NCBI GenBank assembly: GCA_019637975.1 | Contig: JAHBUR010000002.1 | Span: 124,001-188,000 of the forward strand | Length of the DNA: 64,000 nucleotides | Direction of reading: 5' to 3' | Origin: Bacteroidota bacterium | Lineage (GTDB): Bacteria > Bacteroidota > Ignavibacteria > UBA10030 > UBA6906 | Part shown: positions 33,001-41,236 of the stretch, piece after piece | How the letters are laid out: the number at the start of each line of letters is the position of its first letter | Position numbering within the stretch: position 1 is the stretch's first letter | Program-made: the position numbers and the translations under genes | The notes under the pieces: model-generated | Seen by the model: the letters and a program-made list of their open reading frames with translations, nothing else | The model's database searches: none | Told to the model about the DNA's origin: nothing

Positions 33001-33581
33001 GTAAAGGCTTGGCGAAGTTTGCTTCAAGCAGTTCAAGCGGAATACAAGAACGTAGTTTTACACGAGAGCGCTCGTTGCGTCTGCGATGGCAACTTGTTAC
33101 AGAAATTGCCAATCAGATCGACCTTGTGAACCGCATTGATCGGGTAAGCAGTACGGAAATGAACAGCAGATTGCGGGATATCGAATCGAATACGCTCGCG
33201 TTCGATCTTTCCTATCGCCCGTATCAACATATTGAAACGGGAATGAAGTTTGAAGTCGGCAAATCCACGGATCAATACAGTATACCTGCAGTCAAGGCGG
33301 ATCTCAATACGCAATCGGTGAGATTCGTGTACGCATTTCAGGGAGCGGGGCAAGCACGCGTTGAAGCGTCGCGTGAAGAAATTCTCCTAAGCAGAACAAG
33401 CGATATACTCCCGTTTGAACTGACGGGCGGGCGAGTTCCCGGGAAGACATATCTGTGGCGGGCGGCGTTCGACTATCGCGTCACGCATTTCATTCAGGCG
33501 ACGTTGAACTACGACGGCCGGACGGAAGGAGGGAGACCTCCCGTTCACACGGCGCGTGCCGAAGTACGCGCCTTCTTCTGA
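30078..33581 (+). CDS. large SprA-like outer-membrane beta-barrel protein
   Basis: 1167 residues from ATG 30078, giving the signal peptide MSKRFLIIPAAIFLAAASFAQ. Residues about 150-270 (FGQNLQKSGSIVRGFTVGSNRD; LAGKLTDDIEVVAALTDENTPIQPEGTTQTLQEFDKVFVEL; ATLGDFNLEL) and about 320-370 (NGEVTFTPRRLITSASRITIDFEYSD) resemble the N-terminal part of SprA/Sov, the T9SS outer-membrane translocon. The protein is only half SprA's length. The remainder is a long series of amphipathic strands. It may be a shortened SprA paralogue widespread in FCB bacteria. A TATATT element lies 8 bases before the start (TTTGCT at 30041, 17-base spacer), so the message may be nearly leaderless. Confidence 0.6.
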   Translation: MSKRFLIIPAAIFLAAASFAQELAVPALPTAVHSFNLTSSNRDSVFQLPHQFITTFGDSVVLDSVRTLVRDVEYRIDYRFGRITFDSTLVNSLEPDSSYTITVYYGYLPFRFQDSYYRRKLVVLKDSVGRDTLRISRPRSSFGLDDIFGQNLQKSGSIVRGFTVGSNRDFSLNSGLRLQLAGKLTDDIEVVAALTDENTPIQPEGTTQTLQEFDKVFVELRSTDGSATLGDFNLELAGTEFARLNRKLQGAKVGANYRLGFAGGTSLLTAATTRGKFNTNQFQGLEAVQGPYRLVGKNNERQIIIIAGTERVYINGELQTRGETNDYTIDYSNGEVTFTPRRLITSASRITIDFEYSDRQFSRSLLAGQNSSRFFNDKATFTFSYLREADDPDSPIDFSLTDSSRAILQAAGDDQSKAVLSGVTRVDSNGYYVPDSTLIGGTLYHHFRYAPGRDAQYVITFSRVGAGQGEYVRQSVGVFEWRGPGLGDYVPVRFLALPTSSQVIDFQLDVAPTSDLRVSGEYGASSYDANRLSTLGDGDNAGHALKVEAAYTPKEVTIGGANIGSFDMRIRERYVNKRFVPVDRANDIEFNRKWGIESLTQSNEEIQEGSFRYAPTNAISVGTGYGKIVRGEALRTVRNDATFSMKGDSLPAVHYFFESVRTRETPSDNYSSWLRQNGSFEYTWNDIIPTFKYENENRKIRYLSKDSLKAGSFAFNVFAPGFRIPDFWKMSLSTQLEWRNEDAFSAGSLIRESRAFTHSYAWKLSEWNSLSSSLDVTFRNKKYTPTFKSLGNKDISTVLVRNQSRFTPFNRGIETDLFYEVATQRSSRLERVFVRVALGTGNYKYLGDLNNNGVADESEFVLTRFDGDYIAVTVPSDQLYPVIDLKTSVRLRITPSRLFSSSGTVWGDILNAVTSETYVRVEEKSSEPDLKKIYLLHFSRFQSDSTIAGSTYFTEDVNFFEGRPEFNARLRFSQRKGLAKFASSSSSGIQERSFTRERSLRLRWQLVTEIANQIDLVNRIDRVSSTEMNSRLRDIESNTLAFDLSYRPYQHIETGMKFEVGKSTDQYSIPAVKADLNTQSVRFVYAFQGAGQARVEASREEILLSRTSDILPFELTGGRVPGKTYLWRAAFDYRVTHFIQATLNYDGRTEGGRPPVHTARAEVRAFF

Positions 33582-33716
33582 GTCAGATTTTTTTTGAGCA
33601 AGCAAAAAGAAACAGAATTTCTTCTTGCATTTTTTGAAAGCCTTCGTTATACTCAATTCGCATCTTCTGAACCCGGTGCCCTCACGTTCCCCAACAATTC
33701 AACACTGCTGCTCCTC

Positions 33717-34220
33717 ATGGTTTATTGCACGTCCTTCGAATCCAAAATTGGACTCATCTACGTCGCTTCGACGGAGAAGGGGACGTGCAAGATCAGTGTG
33801 CCGCGGCAGAACAGGAAGGACTTCTTCGGATGGTTGCACGACAATTTCGACAATAATGAAGTGTTGGATAACAAGTCGCGCAACAAGGAAACCATCGACC
33901 AACTGAACCGTTACTTCAACGGGAAACTCGCAAAGTTCACATTGCCCGTCGACTTGATCGGTTCCCCTTTTCAACTCCGTGTGTGGAAGGAACTCAACAA
34001 AATACCGTACGGAACAACCATTTCGTACAGACAATTGGCGAAGCGTATCGGCACAAGCCGCGGATTCCAGGCCGTGGGCCGGGCGAATGCGGCGAACCCG
34101 TTGCCCATCGTGATTCCGTGTCATCGCGTTCTCGGAGCAGACGGATCTCTCGTCGGTTACTCGGCAGGAGTGAAGACCAAAGAATTCCTTCTGAAGCTTG
34201 AGGGCGCCCTCATGATCTGA
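33717..34220 (+). CDS. ogt: methylated-DNA--protein-cysteine methyltransferase (Ogt)
   Basis: 167 residues from ATG 33717; a TTG further up (33594) would add 41 atypical residues and is rejected. The active-site motif NPLPIVIPCHRVLGADGSLVGY contains the alkyl-acceptor Cys at C135 in PCHR. The preceding SPFQLRVWKELNKIPYGTTISYRQLAKRIG... and GRANAANP are the helix-turn-helix and Asn-hinge of the family. It removes O6-methyl groups from guanine (and O4-methyl from thymine) by suicide transfer to the Cys. Cytoplasmic DNA repair; followed by a terminator. Confidence 0.93.
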   Translation: MVYCTSFESKIGLIYVASTEKGTCKISVPRQNRKDFFGWLHDNFDNNEVLDNKSRNKETIDQLNRYFNGKLAKFTLPVDLIGSPFQLRVWKELNKIPYGTTISYRQLAKRIGTSRGFQAVGRANAANPLPIVIPCHRVLGADGSLVGYSAGVKTKEFLLKLEGALMI

Positions 34221-34250
34221 TCGGGCGACACGCCTCGCAGTTGATTGACA

Positions 34251-34283
34251 AAGGGAACTGAACACGCGGAAGTTCCCTTTTCG
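34251..34283 (+). terminator. Rho-independent terminator
   Basis: AAGGGAACT ... AGTTCCCTT with an 11-base loop, followed by TTCGTTTTC, 30 bases after the ogt stop. Confidence 0.75.
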
Positions 34284-34455
34284 TTTTCTTGCGCGTGGTG
34301 TCTTTTATTGATTACCGCGTTGATTTTCGTTATCATCACGTATGCCGAAGTGAAATATGCATGAAGTGAAGTGGAGGTTGCCGCAGTTTCACGGAAGCAC
34401 GGAGGTGTTGCTGTGATGTGTCGTTGTGCAGAGTGTATGTACTGAATTCTTATTG

Positions 34456-36687
34456 ATGCAAGCATTTCTCGAATCTCTCAACCCCGTTCAACGCGAAGCC
34501 GCCGCCGCCATCGACGGTCCGGTGATGATTGTTGCCGGTGCCGGCAGCGGTAAGACACGGGTTCTCACATACCGTACGGCGTATATTCTTGCGCAAGGGA
34601 AACGCCCCGAGTCCATACTCGCGCTTACGTTCACCAACAAAGCCGCGAAGGAAATGAAGGAACGTATCATCGCGTTGGTGGGTCCGGACAGCCGCGGCAT
34701 TTGGATGGGAACATTCCATTCGATTTTTGCGCGCATTCTTCGCTTCGAAGCCGAACATCTCGGGTACGAGCGCAATTTCTCGATTTATGATACGGACGAC
34801 TCGCAGCAGATGGTGAGAAGCATCATGCAATCTCTCAACATCTCGCAACAACAATACCCGGCGAACGGCGTTCGTTCACGCATCAGCCAGGCGAAGAATC
34901 AAATGATGTCGGCCAGGCAATTCAAAGCGGCGGCGGCAGATCCGTTGATGGAAAAGACGGCGTTTGTGTACGAGGAATATGAGAAGCGACTGCGGCACAA
35001 CAACGCGATGGATTTTGATGATCTGTTGCTGAAGCCCCTCGAGTTGTTCCAGAAACACAAGGAAATCCTCCAACGCTACCAGTGGCGATTCCGGTACCTG
35101 ATGGTGGATGAATACCAGGATACCAACCGTGTGCAGTACAAGCTCATCAACGAATTGGCGAGTCTCGGCAGAAACATTTGTGTTGTTGGAGATGATGCGC
35201 AGAGCATCTATGCATTCAGGGGTGCCGATATCAGGAACATTCTGGATTTCGAAAAAGACTATCCGGAGGCAAAGGTCTTCAGGCTTGAACAGAATTACCG
35301 CTCGACGAAAACGATTCTCGCGGCGGCGGATTCCGTCATCAAAAGAAATGTGGATCAGATCGAGAAAACCCTCTGGACTGATAATGATGAAGGCGAGCCT
35401 GTCACGCTTATCATTGCTGATGATGACAGGGAAGAGGGGTTCAAGGTTGTACAAAAGATTGAAGAGGAAACCCGCAAACGCAAGCTCGATTTGAAGGATT
35501 TTGCCGTTTTGTACCGCACAAATGCGCAATCCCGCTCTATCGAAGATGCCTTGCGGCGCAACGGCATTCCGTACATAATAGTGGGGGGAGTGGCTTTCTA
35601 CAAACGCAAGGAAATAAAGGATGTTCTTGCGTATCTGAGGGTTATCGCCAACCCCAAAGATGCCGAAAGCATGCTGCGCATTATCAACTATCCCGGCCGC
35701 GGAATCGGCGAGACAACAGTGGAAAGGATCCAAACGTTTTGCCGCGAACAGTCGCTCCCGTTGTTTGACGGACTGGCGTCGGAACAACTTGGCGACGCGA
35801 TCCCTGAGCGGGCCCTGAAATCCGTCCGCAAGTTCTCCGCACTGTTGAAGAAGTACATTGCATTGAAGGATGAACTCAGTGTAGGTGAGTTGGCTCGCAT
35901 GCTTGTGGATGAACTCGGCATCCTCCAAGATTTCAAAGAGGAAAACACGATGGAATCGCTTGCACGACGGGAGAACGTGCTGGAACTTCTTTCCGCGTTG
36001 ACCGAGTTCAACGATTTGCGGCCAGATGCCGGACTGGATGGTTTCTTGGAGGAAGTCTCGCTTGTATCAGATGTCGATCAGGCTGAATTCGGGCGGAATG
36101 CAGTGACCATTATGACGCTGCATGCGGCAAAGGGATTGGAGTTTCCCGTTGTGTTCGTTACCGGATTGGAAGAAGGATTGTTTCCGCTTTCCAATTCGAT
36201 GCTCGATAAGAAGGAGTTGGAAGAAGAACGCAGATTATTCTACGTCGGCATCACCCGCTCGATGAAGAAACTGTATCTCCTGTACGCGTTGACTCGTTAC
36301 CGGTTCGGCGAGTTCAGTTATTCCGTCCGGTCGAGGTTTCTGGATGAGATTGATGAGTCCCTGGTGGTCACGGAAGGGAATTCACGGCTTGCCGCGTTCT
36401 CGCCTCCGGCGCCGCGTGAAGTACGCAAGCCGTTCGCGCAATTCAAAAAGAACAACGATGACGTGAACAAGTACTTCACCGACATAATGCCGGATTATGA
36501 GAACGAGTCCCAAATAGGCCCGGTGCCAAAACATAAGGTCGGGTCCCGCGTCATCCATGAAGCATTCGGGCGAGGCCGGATTATTGCTATCGACGGACGC
36601 GGTGACAATGCGCGTGCCGTCGTTGATTTCGAGTCTGTGGGGAAAAAGAACCTGATGCTGAAGTTCGCAAACCTGCGCTCTGCGTGA
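34456..36687 (+). CDS. pcrA: UvrD/PcrA-type DNA helicase
   Basis: 743 residues from ATG 34456, the usual UvrD/PcrA length. Superfamily 1A motifs in order: Q motif NPVQREAA; Walker A GAGSGKT (28-34); Ia LTFTNKAAKEMKERI; TFHS; Walker B/II VDEYQDTN (217-224); III GDDAQSIYAFRGA; IV EQNYRS; V TIMTLHAAKGLEFPVVFVTGLEEGLFP; VI EERRLFYVGITRSMKKLYL. The C-terminal HKVGSRVIHEAFGRGRIIAIDG is the Tudor-like tail of PcrA. A 3'-5' helicase for nucleotide excision and mismatch repair and for removing recombinase or stalled polymerase. Followed 31 bases later by yihY. Confidence 0.95.
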   Translation: MQAFLESLNPVQREAAAAIDGPVMIVAGAGSGKTRVLTYRTAYILAQGKRPESILALTFTNKAAKEMKERIIALVGPDSRGIWMGTFHSIFARILRFEAEHLGYERNFSIYDTDDSQQMVRSIMQSLNISQQQYPANGVRSRISQAKNQMMSARQFKAAAADPLMEKTAFVYEEYEKRLRHNNAMDFDDLLLKPLELFQKHKEILQRYQWRFRYLMVDEYQDTNRVQYKLINELASLGRNICVVGDDAQSIYAFRGADIRNILDFEKDYPEAKVFRLEQNYRSTKTILAAADSVIKRNVDQIEKTLWTDNDEGEPVTLIIADDDREEGFKVVQKIEEETRKRKLDLKDFAVLYRTNAQSRSIEDALRRNGIPYIIVGGVAFYKRKEIKDVLAYLRVIANPKDAESMLRIINYPGRGIGETTVERIQTFCREQSLPLFDGLASEQLGDAIPERALKSVRKFSALLKKYIALKDELSVGELARMLVDELGILQDFKEENTMESLARRENVLELLSALTEFNDLRPDAGLDGFLEEVSLVSDVDQAEFGRNAVTIMTLHAAKGLEFPVVFVTGLEEGLFPLSNSMLDKKELEEERRLFYVGITRSMKKLYLLYALTRYRFGEFSYSVRSRFLDEIDESLVVTEGNSRLAAFSPPAPREVRKPFAQFKKNNDDVNKYFTDIMPDYENESQIGPVPKHKVGSRVIHEAFGRGRIIAIDGRGDNARAVVDFESVGKKNLMLKFANLRSA

Positions 36688-36718
36688 GACCGGCTTCTCT
36701 CGCGATGAGGAGAACACC

Positions 36719-37651
36719 ATGGTAGAATCCGTCATCAAGGTTGTCAAATTCTTCCTGCGCTATCTTGAAACCGTCTGGTTTTATACGCGGCGTATCGGGA
36801 AGAAGTTGTTCGGCGAAGACATTCTCTTCCTTGCTTCCGGACTCGCGTTCAACGGCATTCTCACCATGATTCCGCTGATGCTGCTGACTGCCTCCGCGCT
36901 CGGTATGTTCCTGAATTCCTCCCAAGCAGCAATCGGACAGCTTAACGATATTCTCGATGCGATCTTTCCGCCTCAACCGTTTGCCATCAGCATCAAGCAA
37001 TCCATTCTCGCGGTTGTAGAAGATATTGTCGCGTACAGGCGTTCGATTGGAATTTTCGGCGCTATCGTATTGCTGTGGACAGCCACGTCGCTGTTTGATG
37101 CGTTGCGGAGTGTTCTGCATCGCATATTTCATTTAAAGCGGACTCGGGGTCTCCTTGTCAGTCTTCTGCACGATGTCGTGTTTGTGTTTCTGGTGTTTCT
37201 CCTGTTTGTAACGTCGAACGTGTTCATCTGGATGCTCTCGTTTCTCAAGACTATCGGAGAAACGGTGCCCGCCCTTCACACACTGACCCGGATAGATCTT
37301 GGTACCACGCTGCCGACGATTGTTGTTGTGCTGCTCACGGCGGTGATGTTCTACATCGTCTATCGCTACATACCAGACACAAAGCCCCCCCGGCTAACGG
37401 GCATCATCGCAACGATCACCACGACTGTGCTGTGGGTTGTGTCGGGCAAAGTGTTTGCCCTGTATCTCTCCCAATTCTCTGCCATCGGCACAATCTACGG
37501 TCCGTACGCCTTCATTCTGGTGCTACTGATCTGGATCTACTATTCAAGTATAATTTTCGTCATCGGGGCCATTGTCGGGCAGGCGTATTGGGAGAGGGCG
37601 AAGCTGAAGGAGGCCGGAAAACTTCGCCGCTGGGTGGACATTGAGGAATAG
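36719..37651 (+). CDS. yihY: YihY/RNase BN-family inner-membrane protein
   Basis: 310 residues with ribosome site GAGGAGAACACC. Six predicted helices. The family core is visible in DILFLASGLAFNGILTMIPLML, near the start, and SAIGTIYGPYAFILVLLIWIYYSSIIFVIGAIVGQAY near the end. Early literature called this RNase BN; that activity belongs to another protein, and the true function of YihY proteins (possibly transport) is unknown. Probably co-transcribed with the helicase gene. Confidence 0.85.
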   Translation: MVESVIKVVKFFLRYLETVWFYTRRIGKKLFGEDILFLASGLAFNGILTMIPLMLLTASALGMFLNSSQAAIGQLNDILDAIFPPQPFAISIKQSILAVVEDIVAYRRSIGIFGAIVLLWTATSLFDALRSVLHRIFHLKRTRGLLVSLLHDVVFVFLVFLLFVTSNVFIWMLSFLKTIGETVPALHTLTRIDLGTTLPTIVVVLLTAVMFYIVYRYIPDTKPPRLTGIIATITTTVLWVVSGKVFALYLSQFSAIGTIYGPYAFILVLLIWIYYSSIIFVIGAIVGQAYWERAKLKEAGKLRRWVDIEE

Positions 37652-37669
37652 CTGTTCGCCCGGTTCTTG

Positions 37670-37732
37670 TTGACATTCTGCGCAGTCTTCTTTATATTCG
37701 TCACAGGTTCCAGTGGTTGTTAAAACTGGAAC
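37670..37732 (+). promoter_or_regulatory. sigma70-like promoter and 5'UTR hairpin of the tlpA-like operon
   Basis: TTGACA (37670-37675), 17-base spacer, TATATT (37693-37698). The predicted transcript starts near 37705 and begins with a perfect hairpin GTTCCAGT (37707-37714) / ACTGGAAC (37725-37732), leaving about 45 bases to the first ATG. The 5' hairpin may stabilise the message. Confidence 0.75.
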
Positions 37733-37777
37733 TTCCAGTTCTCAGATTCCCACTTCCATACATAAAACGCATCTGCA

Positions 37778-38293
37778 ATGAAGACTATGAGTCGTTGTCA
37801 GATAGTTTACCTTCTGTTGTTTGTCGTACTTGTTCTCTCATCAAAGGCCTACTCGCAATCGAGTTCCATTACTCAACTTAAACTCGACGGATTGGATGGA
37901 ACGCGCTCGGTGCTTTCAGAATATCTGAAGAAGGGGCCTGTGTACATGAACTTCTGGGCTTTGTGGTGCGAACCGTGCAAACTTGAGCTCCGGGCGTTGA
38001 AGTCCTTTGCCAAGGAGCATGAAGACGGTGCGTTCACGATTCTTGCCGTGAATCTCGACAGTCCGAAGAGTATTGCAAAAGTGAAATCATATGTTCGGTC
38101 GCAGAGTTATCCCTTTCCGGTGATGCTCGACCCGAACTCACAGGTGTTTCAGGCGCTGAACGGCCAGAATCTCCCGTTCGCCGTCTTGATCGACAAGTCG
38201 GGGAAGGTTGTTTCAGCACGCACCGGTTTTCTGCCCGGTGATGAAAAGGAAATTGCAGACGAGATTCTAAAACTCAGTATGATGAAAGAATAA
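37778..38293 (+). CDS. TlpA-like secreted thioredoxin
   Basis: 171 residues, signal peptide cleaved near AYSQ. Thioredoxin fold with MNFWALWCEPCKLEL (C64/C67) and a cis-Pro in NLPFAVLIDKSGKVV, typical of the TlpA/ResA/DsbE group that reduces or oxidises periplasmic thiols. Driven by a consensus promoter and followed 13 bases later by a DUF6029-type gene and then an Omp28-like gene. This trio recurs in related genomes as far as I recall, and would form a secreted-protein redox or display unit. Confidence 0.85.
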   Translation: MKTMSRCQIVYLLLFVVLVLSSKAYSQSSSITQLKLDGLDGTRSVLSEYLKKGPVYMNFWALWCEPCKLELRALKSFAKEHEDGAFTILAVNLDSPKSIAKVKSYVRSQSYPFPVMLDPNSQVFQALNGQNLPFAVLIDKSGKVVSARTGFLPGDEKEIADEILKLSMMKE

Positions 38294-38306
38294 ACGGAGC
38301 CATTTA

Positions 38307-39947
38307 TTGCGTAAACTGGTACTACTGCTTTGTATTCCGGCTTCACTGACAGCACAATCACATCTCAACTATTCGGTAAGTAACTATCTCCGCTACGGAA
38401 GCGGTGATGAACGTGTGGGCACTGTTTCGCAGCGGCGTGACTATTTCGAGAATCTGACCGAGGCAAAGATTTCGATGTCCGATTTCCTGATCGGTTTCCG
38501 GTTGCTGCACGATGCGCCGCCCGAGTTCGGGGCCGAGTTCTCGGGTATCAAGAAACGCTATCTCGAATTCAGAAAGGACGATTTCTACATCCGCGCCGGT
38601 GATTCATACACTCTGTACGGACGGGGTCTCGCGTTGAATTTGTTCGAAAGCAGGGCGCTTGCCTATGATACAGGACTTGACGGCGTGAAGATGGAGTATT
38701 CCAATGACAAGGTAAGAGTCGGCATCACTGCGGGTGATGTCCGCTATCTCGACATTCTCGACCTGAGTCGCGTTGAAGAGTATCGCTTGCGGGCGGGGAC
38801 AGTTGAGGTAAATCCTTTTCCGTATTTCGGATTCGGGTTTACTGTTGCATCAGGAAAATCGAGATTTCCGCCCCCGGCGTTCCCCGATATGTACGCGCAG
38901 TTTGACATACCCGAATACTCGGTGAAAGGCTCGTATGCAGGATTCGATTTCTATGCTTCGTACGCCGAGAAGCGAACCACCGTGTATGGCGACACGAACG
39001 GTACGCATCGGGGGACGGGGTTCTACGGGTCATTGTCGTATTCTGAAGAATCATTCGGCGTGACAGTGGAGTACAAAGACTACAGGTTCGGCATTACCGA
39101 CCCGTTGAATCGGGACAATCGCAACAGGGCACACAAAGCCCTTGCGTTTCAGAATGCGCCGATCGTTCACAAGGAGCATACATTCACGCTGCTCTCCCGC
39201 TATCCTCACGTTATTGATTTCAATGACGAAGTCGGATTTCAGGTGGATGTATTCTACACAGCCCTTGAGCGGTTCACCGGTTCGTTGAATTTCTCCGCTT
39301 CAAGCAGGCATTACAGTTTTGATTCAGTCGGTGTCCGGAGTATTTTCGGTGCTCCGTTTCCCGTATTTGGTTCAATGCCGCGGAACACATCATTCCTGCC
39401 GAGCTTTGACAGGCAGTTTTCACCTTTCTGGGAAGTGTACACTGACGTTCAGTACTATTTTGATGACGGAGGAACTGATTACGTGCTGGTTGGATTGAAC
39501 AGGAGGTCCGAGGATTTGGCAGAACTGTATCCTCTGCCTGGAAACCGGAAGGGGGTCATCGAATCCCGGCGGCTGACGGCAATTCCCGTTTCGGTACAGT
39601 ACACCGTTGCGGATGAATGGGTGTTGAAGTTCGTCTCCGAGCGGCAATGGGTGTACGACGATGCAAACCCGTCGAAACGGAGGTTCTACAACCATTTACT
39701 CTCGCTCGGCGTTGCCCGCTCTCCCGATTTTGCCGTGACGCTTCGCTACGAATTCACAACGGACGAAAAGACGAACGACGGACGAAAGAACTGGACAGCT
39801 ATTGACGCATCGTACAGATACAGCAACAATCACACACTAACACTTACTGTAGGAGGAGACCGGGGAGGGCAAATCTGTGCAAACGGAGTATGCCGTGTTG
39901 TAAACCCGTTCTTAGGAGTTCGGGCAAGTATTCTCAGTTATCTGTAG
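38307..39947 (+). CDS. DUF6029-like outer-membrane beta-barrel protein
   Basis: 546 residues from a TTG start at 38307 (CGGAG 6 bases upstream); no ATG fits the signal peptide LRKLVLLLCIPASLTAQ. The body opens LNYSVSNYLRYGSGDERVGTVSQRRDYFENLTEAKI and FYIRAGDSYTLYGRGLALNLFESRALAYDTGLDG. This is the pattern of DUF6029 proteins, large barrels in Bacteroidota often encoded beside TlpA and Omp28 genes. Many amphipathic strands, ending in LGVRASILSYL. Function unknown. Confidence 0.7.
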   Translation: MRKLVLLLCIPASLTAQSHLNYSVSNYLRYGSGDERVGTVSQRRDYFENLTEAKISMSDFLIGFRLLHDAPPEFGAEFSGIKKRYLEFRKDDFYIRAGDSYTLYGRGLALNLFESRALAYDTGLDGVKMEYSNDKVRVGITAGDVRYLDILDLSRVEEYRLRAGTVEVNPFPYFGFGFTVASGKSRFPPPAFPDMYAQFDIPEYSVKGSYAGFDFYASYAEKRTTVYGDTNGTHRGTGFYGSLSYSEESFGVTVEYKDYRFGITDPLNRDNRNRAHKALAFQNAPIVHKEHTFTLLSRYPHVIDFNDEVGFQVDVFYTALERFTGSLNFSASSRHYSFDSVGVRSIFGAPFPVFGSMPRNTSFLPSFDRQFSPFWEVYTDVQYYFDDGGTDYVLVGLNRRSEDLAELYPLPGNRKGVIESRRLTAIPVSVQYTVADEWVLKFVSERQWVYDDANPSKRRFYNHLLSLGVARSPDFAVTLRYEFTTDEKTNDGRKNWTAIDASYRYSNNHTLTLTVGGDRGGQICANGVCRVVNPFLGVRASILSYL

Positions 39948-39983
39948 CTCGCTTTTCCATCAACCAAACAATAAGGAGGAGTT

Positions 39984-41063
39984 ATGAAAAAACTCTCACT
40001 ACTTCTGGCCGTTGTGATCCTGCTGAGCGGATTCACCGCTACCGGCGACGCAGCCGCGCGGAAGGTGTTGTTCGAGATGATCACCAGCACAACGTGCGCT
40101 CCGTGCTATCCCGCCGATGTGTTTTACTTCCAGAACTGGCTTCCGAATTATGGCGGTGCTGCAAGCGTCGTTACCCTTGCCTATCATGTCTGGTGGCCCA
40201 CGCCGGGGAATGATCCGATGTATCTTGCCAATACTGCGCCTGTTCAGACGAGGATGAACTACTATGCACCCAGTGGCAACTTCGCTCCGCGTGCCTTTAT
40301 CGACGGATTTATTGATGGCGGAAGCGGATACAGTTCATGGCCGGGAGCAATCGAGGGACGTTGGCTGGATTTCAGCCCCATCAACATCGTTGTGACCGGA
40401 ACACGAAACGGCAACACATTGGAGATGAATGCCGCGATCACTGCCGAGCAAAACGTCAATTCTGCAAACTGGCGGGTTCATTGGGCTGTTGTGGAATCTG
40501 AGATTCCCGAACCGCAAAACTCGGGCAGCGGGTACGTTCCGTTCATCCATCATTTCGTCCACCGGAACATGTACCCCGATGCCAACGGCTCACCCATTTC
40601 CATTTCTCAGGGACAAACGGTCAACGTTCCCCGTACCATCACCCTTAACTCGAACTGGAATGCCACGCATTGCCGCGTGATCGTATTTGTTCAGGATAAC
40701 GCGAACAAGAAAGTCCAGAACGTCGAGTACATGGAAGTCCCTGACATTCCGACCAGCGTCGGCAATCCGTCAAACGACATTCCCACAACATTCGCCATCT
40801 CCCAAAACTACCCCAATCCCTTCAACCCGACGACGCAGTTCGACTATGCGGTGAGCAGCCGTTCATTCATCTCGATAACAGTGTATGACCTGCTCGGCCG
40901 TGAAGTGAAATCACTTGTGTCAGACGAGAAGGCTGCCGGTGTCTATAAAGCGGAATGGGACGGGACGGATAATGCAGGCACAGTATTGCCCAGCGGCATG
41001 TATCTCTATCGCATGACGGCAGGCAATTTCTCTGAAACCAGGAAAATGATTCTCATGAAGTAA
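39984..41063 (+). CDS. Omp28-like thioredoxin-fold protein with T9SS sorting domain
   Basis: 359 residues after AAGGAGGAGTT. Signal peptide ends near GDAAA. Residues about 26-250 form the Omp28-like domain: KVLFEMITSTTCAPCYPADVFYFQNWLP with CxxC at C38/C41, then VVTLAYHVWWPTPGNDPMY and a beta domain. The CxxC suggests a redox role or a structural disulfide. Sorting domain from [19 protein letters not shown] to SETRKMILMK exports it by T9SS. Likely cotranscribed with the TlpA-like and DUF6029-like genes, which may supply its redox partner. Confidence 0.85.
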   Translation: MKKLSLLLAVVILLSGFTATGDAAARKVLFEMITSTTCAPCYPADVFYFQNWLPNYGGAASVVTLAYHVWWPTPGNDPMYLANTAPVQTRMNYYAPSGNFAPRAFIDGFIDGGSGYSSWPGAIEGRWLDFSPINIVVTGTRNGNTLEMNAAITAEQNVNSANWRVHWAVVESEIPEPQNSGSGYVPFIHHFVHRNMYPDANGSPISISQGQTVNVPRTITLNSNWNATHCRVIVFVQDNANKKVQNVEYMEVPDIPTSVGNPSNDIPTTFAISQNYPNPFNPTTQFDYAVSSRSFISITVYDLLGREVKSLVSDEKAAGVYKAEWDGTDNAGTVLPSGMYLYRMTAGNFSETRKMILMK

Positions 41064-41236
41064 CGGAAGTTGTTCCTGCCGGAACAATGAACACGATGGC
41101 AACAGGGGCCTGTGCGTGCACGGGCCCTTGCCGGCGAGGTTGAACCATTCGTGTTGTTTCTTGTCATGCTTTGGCTGTACCATTCACATCACACAAATCA
41201 CACTCACAAACCACATACACTACTAAAGGAGGTTGT

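Noticed and set aside
33594-33716. TTG start for ogt giving 208 residues
   Set aside because: Extra N-terminus is not family-like; ATG 33717 gives the usual length.
34876-35928. 350-residue reverse-strand open frame across the helicase gene
   Set aside because: Antisense shadow of the conserved UvrD motifs; no ribosome site or recognisable product.
41171-41236. Upstream start for the Kelch-type cargo gene
   Set aside because: Adds residues before the signal peptide; the ATG at 41237 has AAAGGAGGT at the right distance.
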